Below the pieces are notes generated by a model. That model saw only the letters and a program-made list of their open reading frames with translations, was not told where the DNA came from and ran no database searches. This document shows positions 8,504 to 16,117 of a stretch of DNA of 40,904 bases, one piece after another (position 1 is the first letter of the stretch; every line of letters starts with the position of its first letter). This DNA is from Planctomycetota bacterium. GTDB taxonomy: Bacteria; Planctomycetota; PUPC01; DSUN01. Where the stretch lies: NCBI GenBank assembly GCA_035384565.1, contig DAOOIT010000053.1, forward strand, positions 1 to 40,904, read 5' to 3'. A program made the position numbers and the translations under genes.

Positions 8504-8619
8504 GCTGTCATCGTGGCCTGTCGAACGACCTTTCAGGGGCTTATCGTCTCAAGCCCGCTCGCATCCTTCGCTGAGCGCCAAGCCATTGAAAGGTGCCTCG
8601 ACAGGCTCGGCATGACAGC
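8504..8619. repeat. Compound inverted repeat (three stacked stems plus inner hairpins)
   Basis: Left blocks GCTGTCAT (8504-8511), GCCTGTCGA (8516-8524) and ACCTTTCA (8528-8535) pair perfectly with right blocks TGAAAGGT (8587-8594), TCGACAGGC (8598-8606) and ATGACAGC (8612-8619). Between them lie short internal loops. The 51-base centre has a further stem GGGCTT/AAGCCC (8537-8542, 8551-8556) and a CGCTC/GAGCG stem (8556-8560, 8573-8577). It occupies the space between the divergent propeller and URO-D genes. Confidence 0.85.
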
Positions 8620-8667
8620 GCCGCGAGGCGCATCCTACTTCGGCGACCGCCAAGGGTCAACTGCGGC

Positions 8668-8696
8668 TTGACACTCAGAGGCATCCGGGCTAGAAG
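8668..8696 (+). promoter_or_regulatory. Promoter of the first URO-D-like gene
   Basis: TTGACA (8668-8673), 17 bases, TAGAAG (8691-8696). The -10 box lies only about 28 bases before the ATG at 8724, so the leader is short but still includes the ribosome binding site. Confidence 0.5.
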
Positions 8697-8723
8697 GTGC
8701 AGAGCGTTTCTGAGGAGAGGTGC

Positions 8724-9707
8724 ATGACCAGCCGCGAACGCTTCCGCGAGACAATGCGCTACGGGACGCCCGACCGCGTGCCGTACTTCGAGGAGGGGCT
8801 GCGCGACGACGTGCTCGAGCGGTGGCACGAGCAGGGCTTGCCACCCGACGCCGACCTCGCCGCGATGTTCCACGTGGATGCCCGCGAGCGAATGCCGGTG
8901 AACATCGAGCCCATCCCGCCAATGGAGCGGCCCATCACGACGCGGGCGGATTTGGATGAACTCCGTCGCCGCCTCGACCCCGCCGATCCGCGCCGCCTGC
9001 CCGACGACTGGCCTGCGCGCGTCGCCGCCTGGCGCTCGCGGCAGCACGTGCTCGAGCTCCAGCTCCACCGCGGCTTCTTCCTCTCGATGGGCGTCCGCGA
9101 TGCGCGGACCTTCGACCCCGTAGTCTACCTGCTCCACGACGACCCGCGCCTGGTCCACGACATTCTGAACCTCTACGGCGAGTTCGGCGCGCGCCTCGCC
9201 GAGCGAATCCTCACCGAGGTGGGCGCTGACTGCGTCGTCTTCTCGGAGCCAATCGGGGGCAACGACCGCCCGCTTCTTTCGCCCGAGACGTACGGGCGAT
9301 TCGTGTTGGCCAGCTATCGCCCGATCCTCGACGCGGCGCGGCGGGGCGGCGTCGAAACGCTCGTCTACATGACCTACGCGAATGCACGCCCGCTCCTCCC
9401 CGGCGTGGTGCGGGCGGGATTCAACTGCCTGTGGGCCTGCGAGGTGAACGTGGCGGCGATGAATTACCTGGCGATCCGCCGGCGCTTCGGCCGCGACCTG
9501 CGTCTGATCGGGGGGATTGACCTCGACACGCTGCTTCAGGACAAAGCGGCCATCCGCGCCGAGATGGAGCGCGTGATTCCCCCCCTCCTCGCCCAGGGCG
9601 GCTACGTGCCGCTCGCCGATGGCCGTGTTCGCGCCAACGTCCCCTTCGAGCACTACCGATACTACCGCCAAGTGCTTGAGGAACTCACTTCCAGCCCGGG
9701 CTTTTGA
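8724..9707 (+). CDS. Uroporphyrinogen-decarboxylase-family protein (first copy)
   Basis: Protein of 327 residues in the URO-D/MtaA superfamily (PF01208), which includes uroporphyrinogen decarboxylase and cobamide-dependent methyltransferases. ATG at 8724 follows AGGAGAGG (8713-8720). The N-terminus SRERFRETMRYGTPDRVP is the standard opening of the non-heme members. The C-terminal LIGGIDLDTL and FEHYRYYRQVLEEL segments are also typical. The mid-protein site that reads H-x-C-G or DCDGD in relatives here reads MTYANAR, so the usual metal ligand or acidic residues appear to be missing. It is therefore unlikely to be HemE; a methyltransferase or unknown role is possible. It ends 5 bases from the convergent VIT/VWA gene. 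Confidence 0.8.
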   Translation: MTSRERFRETMRYGTPDRVPYFEEGLRDDVLERWHEQGLPPDADLAAMFHVDARERMPVNIEPIPPMERPITTRADLDELRRRLDPADPRRLPDDWPARVAAWRSRQHVLELQLHRGFFLSMGVRDARTFDPVVYLLHDDPRLVHDILNLYGEFGARLAERILTEVGADCVVFSEPIGGNDRPLLSPETYGRFVLASYRPILDAARRGGVETLVYMTYANARPLLPGVVRAGFNCLWACEVNVAAMNYLAIRRRFGRDLRLIGGIDLDTLLQDKAAIRAEMERVIPPLLAQGGYVPLADGRVRANVPFEHYRYYRQVLEELTSSPGF

Positions 9708-9712
9708 TCTCC

Positions 9713-12700
9713 TCAGAACTCGATCTGCCCGACGGTGAAGGTTTCCTTCTTCTCGGTGAGGCGGAGGGTCAGGCTCTTGCGCTGCTCGTTCGGGCGACCG
9801 TAGTTGGTGAACACGTCCACTTGCAGTGTGACGGCGCCGATGAGCTGGGCCGCGCTGGAGCCGTAGTAGTTGGCCTGGATGGTGTACATTCCCGGCATGG
9901 CCTTCTTGAGCAGGTACTCCTCGGGGCCATAACCCTGGGTGAAGTCGCGGCTCACGTTGCCGCCAATCGTGGTGCGCTGGTGGCCGTAGAAGGCGCGCTC
10001 GCCCGAGGGCTCGACCACGTGGAGGTCCATGTCCGTGTTGTCCGCGTCCCAGGTGAGGATGATCCGCACATCCACATCCAGCAGCTTCACGAGGCGGGGG
10101 TCCACGTTGGGCTTCTCGATGCCCGCGGCCTTGGCCTTGGGCAGCAGGGCGTTGAGTTCCATGAGGGCGATGAGCTCGATCTGCTCGAAGCGGTCCCAGG
10201 TGTTGAGCACCACGTGATAGAGGAGCTCGATGGCGCGAGAGTAGAGGGCTGCAATCTCGGCCTTGTCCCGCTCGGCCTGGTCCACCGAGCGCTTCTTGTA
10301 GGGGATCTTGCTCAAGGCGTCGGCTCGGCGGGCGAGGACGAGGGCGAGGTCGCGCCACGACTGCGGCTCCTCGGGGCGCATGCGAAGCGCTTCCTCGAAG
10401 AGCATCGAGGCCAGCTCGAGGTTCCGCAGGCCGTCGAGCTGGGCCAGGCGATGGGCCAGCACGCGAACGAGGGCGGCGTTCTCCAGTTCCAGCTCGGCCA
10501 CGTTGGATAGGACCTGGAGAGCCGTGGCCTCCTGCTTGGCGGCGAGGAAGTGGTTGGCGCAGTCCAGGAAGAAGGCGGGCGAGGTGCCATACTCGTCGCG
10601 CTGCTTGAGGTACGCCGCGAACGCCTCGTCGGGCTTCGCCCTGCGAATGGCCTCGATGTAGGGGGTCTTGGGGTCCCAGGCCTTGATGGCGATGGCGGGG
10701 GCGGTCGAGCGCTCGTCGGCGGCGCCGTTCCTCTTCGCCTCCAGCCGTGAGAGGAGTTCCCCGCCGCGCGCCGCGCCTTGCACCGGGGCATCGTCTGCGT
10801 CGGCCATAGGTCGGCCCGTGGTCGCCGGCGCGGCGGGGCGGGCTCCGTGCGGGTCGCGGGCGGCGGGGGCTGGCGCCCCTTCGGCCGGAGGCGCTCCCGC
10901 CCCGCCCCGGGCAGGCGCCTCGTCCTTCGTCTCCTGCTCTTTGTAGCGGAAGTTCGCGGGGTACCGGAACTCGGTCTCCCACCACTTCACCCGCTCGTTC
11001 CAGAGGGCCACAATGGCCGCGAGTTTCTGCTCCTTGCTCTTCTCGTCGGCGAGGCGCTGCTTCTCGACGATCTCGATGTACTGCTCACGCACCTTGGGCA
11101 ACGACTTCGGCGGCAGGATGCGGTGCTGGACGTACTGCTCGAGGCTGTCGAGCACGATGAGCGAGGTGTAGGGGGTGACGATCTCGTACTGCTTGCCGAC
11201 GGCCACGATCTCGCTCTCGTTCCTCTTGAGGAAGACCTCGAGGTCGGCGACCTTCTTCTGCGCCCACAGGCGGCGGAGCAGATTGCCCTCGACGGCCTGG
11301 GAGCGAAGCACAGTATGGACGCTCCGGGCAGACGGCTTGCCGCCGGCGCCGTAGGCGAGGGTGACTTTGCCTGTCTCGCCCTTGAGCTTGCCGGCGAGGG
11401 TGAAGCGGCCGTGGACGGGCTGCGTGAGGCGGGGGAACGTCTCCTCCACGCTCGCGCCATCGGTCGTGGCGCTCAGGAAGGCGAAGGCCGCGTTGCCGAT
11501 GTTGGGCACGATGGCCTTGTTGTCGAGCTTTGCCAGGTTGAAATACTCGCCGCCCGTGGCGAGGGCCAGGTAGCGCAGGAAGGCGTGGTTCGCCGTGGCC
11601 TGCCCGTTGAAGATGTAGAGCGGGCACTGGATGCCGGTCGGCTCCTCCTTGCCGAAATTCGAGATGCCGTCGGTGAAGAGCAGGCACAGGTCGGGCTGGT
11701 CGCCCGGGGGCAATGCGATGCTGCCGATCTGGGTGCCGCCGTCGTAGACGACCGACTTCAACTCGGCGAGCAGGGCATCCACGCCGCCCAGGCGCTTCGG
11801 CGGCTCGGCCTCGTGGCGGAAAACGATGAGGTCTATGGCGGGCGTCTTCGGCAGCGAGCCGAGATAGGCGATGAGGATCTCGAACTCGCGCGCGTGGTCG
11901 GCCTTGGCGCGCGAGGCCGAGGCGTCCCAGAGGACGGCCACTCGGCCTGGTGCTGGCCTCAGCGTGTCGCCCGGGGCCTGGACGGCTGGGAACTCGTTGA
12001 TGCAGAAGTAGACCTGGCCATCGGGCGCCTTCTCCACCAGCACCGCCTGCTTTGCCACGTCGGGCAGGGCGACGACGAGGTCGCTGTCGAGCGCCACGTC
12101 CTTGCCCTTGCTCTCGGCGAGGTAGGTGTCCTGGAACTTCGAGAACTGGAGCCCGGACGGGCCGCCCGTGGCCTTGGGCTCGGCCGCGCCCTTCACCACC
12201 TCGATGCGGAGGGCGAACTCGTCGAGCTTCTCCTTGAACGCCAGCGGCAGATGGTAGGCGGCGCTGCCTGCTTTGTCCACCAGCTCGGCCACGTAGTCCA
12301 CGCGAACCGTGCGCGTGCCTTTGGCGGGGATGGGGAAGACGCGGGTCTTGAAGTTGTTGCCCTTCGTCCACTCCACCAGGCCGGGATCAATGCCCTGGCG
12401 GACGATTTTCTCGTAGACCGTGCGCCCCTTCTCCTTCTCCACCACCACGCCGTCCACCATCGAACCCGCGATGTCGAGGGCATAGCCGCTCACGGTGGAG
12501 CCTTCGGGCAAGGGGAAATACAGGTCGCCCTCCAGCACCCGCTCGTGGGGGTTGAGGAAGGTCATCGTCATCTTCGTCTCGGCGAGGTAGCCGAAGATGC
12601 GACTCTCGACCGTAAGTTTCGTGATACGAAGCGCTTCGGGCTTCGGGGCATCGGGCCGCACGCGCACCACCAGCGCGGGCGCCAGGCTTTCCCCCGCCGC

Positions 12701-12751
12701 TGCCGCTGAGCCGACCAGGGCGGCTGCCAGCACGATCAGTAGCCTCTTCAT
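9713..12751 (-). CDS. Exported VIT + von Willebrand A + DUF2135 protein
   Basis: Protein of 1012 residues. ATG at 12751 starts a signal peptide (MKRLLIVLAAALVGSAAAA). Residues 35-155 form a vault inter-alpha-trypsin (VIT) domain, with YFPLPEGSTVSGY near its centre. Residues 270-430 are a von Willebrand A domain with an intact metal-ion-dependent adhesion site, DASAS at 276-280, and TDGISNFG further on. After a charged helical region comes an Ala/Pro-rich linker, then a TPR-like helical part, and finally a DUF2135 domain in the last 115 residues (DNTDMDLHVVEP). This order is known from exported proteins of PVC bacteria and proteobacteria; function is likely protein or surface interaction. No partner can be named from the neighbours. 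Confidence 0.9.
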   Translation of the reverse strand: MKRLLIVLAAALVGSAAAAGESLAPALVVRVRPDAPKPEALRITKLTVESRIFGYLAETKMTMTFLNPHERVLEGDLYFPLPEGSTVSGYALDIAGSMVDGVVVEKEKGRTVYEKIVRQGIDPGLVEWTKGNNFKTRVFPIPAKGTRTVRVDYVAELVDKAGSAAYHLPLAFKEKLDEFALRIEVVKGAAEPKATGGPSGLQFSKFQDTYLAESKGKDVALDSDLVVALPDVAKQAVLVEKAPDGQVYFCINEFPAVQAPGDTLRPAPGRVAVLWDASASRAKADHAREFEILIAYLGSLPKTPAIDLIVFRHEAEPPKRLGGVDALLAELKSVVYDGGTQIGSIALPPGDQPDLCLLFTDGISNFGKEEPTGIQCPLYIFNGQATANHAFLRYLALATGGEYFNLAKLDNKAIVPNIGNAAFAFLSATTDGASVEETFPRLTQPVHGRFTLAGKLKGETGKVTLAYGAGGKPSARSVHTVLRSQAVEGNLLRRLWAQKKVADLEVFLKRNESEIVAVGKQYEIVTPYTSLIVLDSLEQYVQHRILPPKSLPKVREQYIEIVEKQRLADEKSKEQKLAAIVALWNERVKWWETEFRYPANFRYKEQETKDEAPARGGAGAPPAEGAPAPAARDPHGARPAAPATTGRPMADADDAPVQGAARGGELLSRLEAKRNGAADERSTAPAIAIKAWDPKTPYIEAIRRAKPDEAFAAYLKQRDEYGTSPAFFLDCANHFLAAKQEATALQVLSNVAELELENAALVRVLAHRLAQLDGLRNLELASMLFEEALRMRPEEPQSWRDLALVLARRADALSKIPYKKRSVDQAERDKAEIAALYSRAIELLYHVVLNTWDRFEQIELIALMELNALLPKAKAAGIEKPNVDPRLVKLLDVDVRIILTWDADNTDMDLHVVEPSGERAFYGHQRTTIGGNVSRDFTQGYGPEEYLLKKAMPGMYTIQANYYGSSAAQLIGAVTLQVDVFTNYGRPNEQRKSLTLRLTEKKETFTVGQIEF

Positions 12752-12983
12752 CGCAGGTCTCCAGTGCAGGTAGCGAATCGCGCCATCGGAGCGCATCATA
12801 TCCCGCTACTTAGACGCGCGGCGGCCTCTCCGGTTCCTCCGAAGACTCAGGCATCTGGCACGGCACCCGCCCATTGGGCGCAGCAGCCTTCTGGAGTGCG
12901 GCGGGGGGCGCCGCCTTGGGATGGCTTCCGTGGACCCTTGCCTCCTGCGGTGCCTGGCAGCGCGCCCCCCTGCGCGCCTGGCG

Positions 12984-13760
12984 TCATTTCATCACGTGGC
13001 GGTCAAGCACGCGCTGCGGGTTGGCGTAGAGGACTTTGCGCTTGACGCTATCAGGCACGCGGGCGTAGAGGACGGGGCCGAGGCCGAAGGCCATGTCGAG
13101 ATCCAGGAAATCGGACCCGTAGATGATCTTGTCCGTGTCGAGAACCTGGCACATCTTCTCGAATTGGCCCTTGTGAAGGACGGCGCACGTGTTCTGGTAG
13201 ACGTTGGGCAAGCGGTTGACGGCCTCGGCGAAGTCGGTGGAGGCGTGGCCGATGATGAAGCAGGCGCGAGGAAAGTCCGTTGCCCACTGCCGGAGCCTGG
13301 CCGGGTCGTCCCACGAGTGGTTGAGAATGGGGCAGCCGTGCGCATCGGCCCAGGCCAGGACGGGCGTGAGGTCCACATTCAGGCTCGTCTTGCCCTGGTA
13401 GTGGGGGATGAGCTTGATGCCGCGCAGGCCGGCGGCCCAGCAGCGGTCGAGTTCGCCGAGCCAGAGCGCAGGGTAGTTGACGTTGAGCGTGGTGAAGCCC
13501 ACGAAGCGGGTCGGGTGCTGCCTGACGAGGCGGATGATCGCGTCGTTGCCGAGGGTGTAGTCGGACCCCACCCCCGTGAAGGAGAACGTGAAGGCTTGCA
13601 CGATGCCGTAGCGGTCCATCTCGCGGACGACCGCCGCGTCGGTGCTGTAGGGGATGTGGTAGTAGCTGAAGCCCGGCTCGAAGTGGGTGTGGGTGTCAAT
13701 GATCGCCTCGCCCACGGGCAGAGCGCCCCGGCGAGCTCTGTCCAATAGCGGTTCGGTCAT
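12984..13760 (-). CDS. Metal-dependent amidohydrolase (amidohydrolase 2 family), intact active site
   Basis: Protein of 258 residues with a complete amidohydrolase-2 (PF04909) metal site: H24 and H26 in DTHTH, K116 region GIKLIPH with H120, H148 in LNHSW, H172 in IGHAS and D217 in YGSDF. Such enzymes hydrolyse or decarboxylate small cyclic or aromatic acids using one divalent metal. ATG at 13760 has GAGGGAAG upstream. No signal peptide, so cytoplasmic. It follows the second amidohydrolase gene by 133 bases, a gap filled mostly by a 9-base-period hairpin, and precedes the VIT/VWA gene by 232 bases. The pairing with an inactive-looking paralogue and a DegT aminotransferase suggests a common pathway, but the substrate is unknown. 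Confidence 0.88.
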   Translation of the reverse strand: MTEPLLDRARRGALPVGEAIIDTHTHFEPGFSYYHIPYSTDAAVVREMDRYGIVQAFTFSFTGVGSDYTLGNDAIIRLVRQHPTRFVGFTTLNVNYPALWLGELDRCWAAGLRGIKLIPHYQGKTSLNVDLTPVLAWADAHGCPILNHSWDDPARLRQWATDFPRACFIIGHASTDFAEAVNRLPNVYQNTCAVLHKGQFEKMCQVLDTDKIIYGSDFLDLDMAFGLGPVLYARVPDSVKRKVLYANPQRVLDRHVMK

Positions 13761-13797
13761 AGCTTCCCTCTGGCTGCCGCCTCAGATGATGGGGCTC

Positions 13798-13885
13798 GAA
13801 TGGACAAGCTGGACATGGTGGACACGTCGCAAGTCGTCCCCAGTGCGTCGTCCACGTCGTCCATTGTGTCCATTCCTGTCCATTC
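13798..13885 (-). repeat. Hairpin element with 9-base periodicity, 3' of the second amidohydrolase gene
   Basis: On the plus strand, TGGACA occurs at 13801, 13810 and 13819, exactly every 9 bases. On the other side TCGTCCA/TGTCCA-type units have their GTCC-proximal copies at 13849, 13858, 13867 and 13877 (steps 9, 9, 10). The outer 9 bp, GAATGGACA (13798-13806) and TGTCCATTC (13877-13885), pair perfectly. Read in the direction of the upstream gene (minus strand), the GGAC arm comes first. It starts 8 bases beyond that gene's stop codon at 13894. Confidence 0.85.
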
Positions 13886-13893
13886 TCTCCTTC

Positions 13894-14655
13894 CTACTCA
13901 CTCACTCCTGCGAGAAGCGCCTGGAGATTGCCCGAGGCAATGGCCGCTTTGGCCTCGTCGGGGATCTCGGCGAAGCGGAGCATGGCGACGGGAATCGCCG
14001 GGTCGAAGGCCGGGAGGTTGGTGCCGAATACGAGCCGCCCCGCGCCGAACTCGGCGACGATGTGGTCGAGGTTCCTGTAGAGCCAGATGGCGGAGGTGCA
14101 GACCCGCAGGTTTGGGCACAAGGCCAACGCGCGGAACAGCATGCGGTTCGAACGGATGCGGTACTCTGTTGTGATGACGGGCAGATCGCAGAACGCCCGG
14201 CACACGGCGATCAGGGCCAACCAATCGGTCTGGAACTGGCCGTAGCTCGTGGTCGTCGAGAAATCTACGAGGAGGGGCATGCGATGCTCCTGCATCGCCT
14301 CGCAGAAGTCGCCAATGGCCTCGACGCTGAAGGGGACGAAGAACTCGCCTGGGTAGAAGCGCAGGATGCGGACGCCGGACGTGAGGGCGGCGCCGAGGAA
14401 GCGCGGGGCGTCGGACCTGTGGCCGACCGAGGGGACGAAGCTCCATGCAGGGACAAGCCGCTCGCCCACAAAGCCCAGGGTGGCGGGATTCCCGATCTCG
14501 GGGTGCGCCTGCCGGGCCGCGTAGTGGCTCACCACGGCCCGGGCGATGCCATAGTGGTCCATCTCCGCGAGCAGCGCCTCGGGCGTGTCGTACCACTCGG
14601 CGGCCGGCTGGACGGGCTTGCCCACGTGGGCGTTGAGGTCGAAAAGCTCAAGCAT
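13894..14655 (-). CDS. Amidohydrolase-family protein with degraded metal site
   Basis: Protein of 253 residues with the amidohydrolase-2 fold signatures at both ends but altered ligands. The DxHxH motif reads DLNAH (residues 6-10), so the first histidine is Asn; the strand that carries NH in its neighbour reads VDFST (130-134); and the final GSD is FGTN (210-213), with Asn replacing the catalytic Asp. It may bind substrate or regulate its intact neighbour rather than catalyse, or use a different chemistry. The start ATG at 14655 lies 8 bases inside the 3' end of the DegT gene, which indicates translational coupling. The next gene downstream is the intact amidohydrolase. Confidence 0.8.
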   Translation of the reverse strand: MLELFDLNAHVGKPVQPAAEWYDTPEALLAEMDHYGIARAVVSHYAARQAHPEIGNPATLGFVGERLVPAWSFVPSVGHRSDAPRFLGAALTSGVRILRFYPGEFFVPFSVEAIGDFCEAMQEHRMPLLVDFSTTTSYGQFQTDWLALIAVCRAFCDLPVITTEYRIRSNRMLFRALALCPNLRVCTSAIWLYRNLDHIVAEFGAGRLVFGTNLPAFDPAIPVAMLRFAEIPDEAKAAIASGNLQALLAGVSE

Positions 14656-15988
14656 AGACCGAAAACACCTTGTTGATGGCGTTGGCCACCTGGCGGCAGT
14701 CGCGGGCGGTCCACCACTGGTTGATGCCCACGCAGACAGCGCGATTGGTGAGCGAGAGGGTGCGTGGGCACATGCCCTCGGCGTAGTGGGCCGGGGCGTC
14801 GCCGAGGTAGTAGGGGCAGGTGTAGGGGCAGCCCTCTTTCGTGGCCGACTTGCGTTCGAGAATCTGCTCCCAGTACTGGTAGTAGTGCCAGTCGCGCCCG
14901 CCGCGTGTGCCGCGCGCCCAGGCGCCCACGCCCTCGGCGCGGAGGGCGTCCGAGAGCTTGTCGGCCAGGGCCTCGTCCTCGGCGATGAAGAACAGGTTGT
15001 TGCCGATGTCGCCGTGGAGGTCGTTGCTGCGGCGCGGGACGACCCGCTTGAACGCCTTGACGCCGGCCAGCACGCGGCGCGCGTTGGCGTTGAACCGCCG
15101 CGCCTGGGCCTTGGCCTTGCGGAGCTGCACGAGGATGACGGCGCCCTCGAGTTCGCTCATGCGGTAGTTTTCGCCGCAGAACAGCTCGCCGGGCCGCCGC
15201 TCGCGCGCGTAGCGGTCGGGCCGCCAGCAGCCCGAGCTGTCGTGGAAGCCGGTCGCGCGGGTGTGCAGCCATTCGTCGTTGGTGAGCACCAGGCCGCCCT
15301 CGCCGCCGCCCGTGATCTTGAACGAGCTGACGCTGAAGCAGCCCACGTCGCCCAGCGTGCCCAGGAACCTGCCCTTGTACGTGCCGCCGCAGGCCTGCGC
15401 CGTGTCCTCGATGACGAGCAGCTTGTGCTTGCGCGCCACGGCCCGCAGCGCGTCCATGTCGCACGCCAGGCCGCTCATGTGCACGGGCACGATGGCCTTG
15501 GTGTGCGGCGTGATCTTGCGCTCCACATCGCGCGGGTCGAGGGTCAGCGACTCGTCCACCTCGGCGATGACCGGGATGGCCTTGGCCGTGACCACCTGCG
15601 ACGCGGTGGCGTAGAAGGTGTAGCCCGGCACGATCACCTCGTCGCCCGGCCCGATGCCGCACGCCACATAAGCCGCAGTGAGGGCCGATGTGCCCGAGTG
15701 CACCGCCAGAGCGTGCTTCACCCCGAAGAGCTTGCGCGCGTAGGCCTCCAACTCGTCCACCTTCGTGGGCTTCTTCGGGCCGTAGTAGCGCGCGAGCCAG
15801 GCCGAAGGGACCTCCTCCCGCTCCAGAATGCGTCGGACCTTGCCGCGCGTGGCGGGGCTGTAGCCCCACACTTCGCACAGCGCGAGCAATTCCTCGACGC
15901 CGATCTTGGGCTTGCCCTTGCCCTCGAAGGCCGTGACGGCCTTGTCGCCACCGTTCAGCGCCAGGTCGGTCTCACTCCATCGCTTCAT
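14648..15988 (-). CDS. DegT/DnrJ/EryC1/StrS-family PLP aminotransferase
   Basis: Protein of 446 residues; members of this family usually make amino sugars or aminocyclitols using pyridoxal phosphate. HSGTSAL at 97-103 binds the cofactor phosphate, D195 and Q198 lie in IEDTAQA, and K224 in SSFKITGG is the expected Schiff-base lysine. The protein is longer than typical members (about 370-400) because of an N-terminal extension of about 50 residues. ATG at 15988 has AGGAGA 8 bases upstream. It heads a likely operon with the two amidohydrolase genes, the first overlapping it by 8 bases. Divergent promoters lie between it and the second URO-D gene. No sugar nucleotide gene is near, so the product cannot be named. 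Confidence 0.9.
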   Translation of the reverse strand: MKRWSETDLALNGGDKAVTAFEGKGKPKIGVEELLALCEVWGYSPATRGKVRRILEREEVPSAWLARYYGPKKPTKVDELEAYARKLFGVKHALAVHSGTSALTAAYVACGIGPGDEVIVPGYTFYATASQVVTAKAIPVIAEVDESLTLDPRDVERKITPHTKAIVPVHMSGLACDMDALRAVARKHKLLVIEDTAQACGGTYKGRFLGTLGDVGCFSVSSFKITGGGEGGLVLTNDEWLHTRATGFHDSSGCWRPDRYARERRPGELFCGENYRMSELEGAVILVQLRKAKAQARRFNANARRVLAGVKAFKRVVPRRSNDLHGDIGNNLFFIAEDEALADKLSDALRAEGVGAWARGTRGGRDWHYYQYWEQILERKSATKEGCPYTCPYYLGDAPAHYAEGMCPRTLSLTNRAVCVGINQWWTARDCRQVANAINKVFSVYA

Positions 15989-16011
15989 GATGAGTCTCCT
16001 GTGGACCCGAT

Positions 16012-16039
16012 GTTATACACCTTCCCGCCGCCGACGCAA
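16012..16039 (-). promoter_or_regulatory. Promoter of the DegT operon
   Basis: Minus strand: TTGCGT (16034-16039), 16 bases, TATAAC (16012-16017). The -35 box is separated by only 6 bases from the -35 box of the divergent promoter at 16046. Confidence 0.5.
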
Positions 16040-16045
16040 GCGTGC

Positions 16046-16074
16046 TTGACCCTCGTATGCGTTTCTGGTTCAGT
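16046..16074 (+). promoter_or_regulatory. Promoter of the second URO-D-like gene
   Basis: TTGACC (16046-16051), 17 bases, TTCAGT (16069-16074). The -10 box is weak, but the position and the back-to-back arrangement with the DegT promoter support it. Confidence 0.4.
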
Positions 16075-16117
16075 GGGACATCGCCTCAGCGGTCCCGACA
16101 GTTCCAGGGGATGGCCG

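Noticed and set aside
8504..8619. Rho-independent terminator
   Set aside because: It lies between divergent gene starts, is not followed by a T-tract, and has several stacked stems.
8541..10985. Long minus-strand frame spanning the first URO-D gene and part of the VIT/VWA gene
   Set aside because: It lies opposite one real gene and out of frame with another; the sequence is Arg-rich without motifs.
10778..12709. Plus-strand frame opposite the VIT/VWA gene
   Set aside because: It is an antisense shadow; the minus strand has signal peptide, MIDAS motif and DUF2135.
14585..16117. Upstream extension of the second URO-D gene
   Set aside because: The in-frame sequence before 16118 is antisense to the DegT gene; the promoter at 16046 and ribosome binding site at 16106 place the start at 16118.
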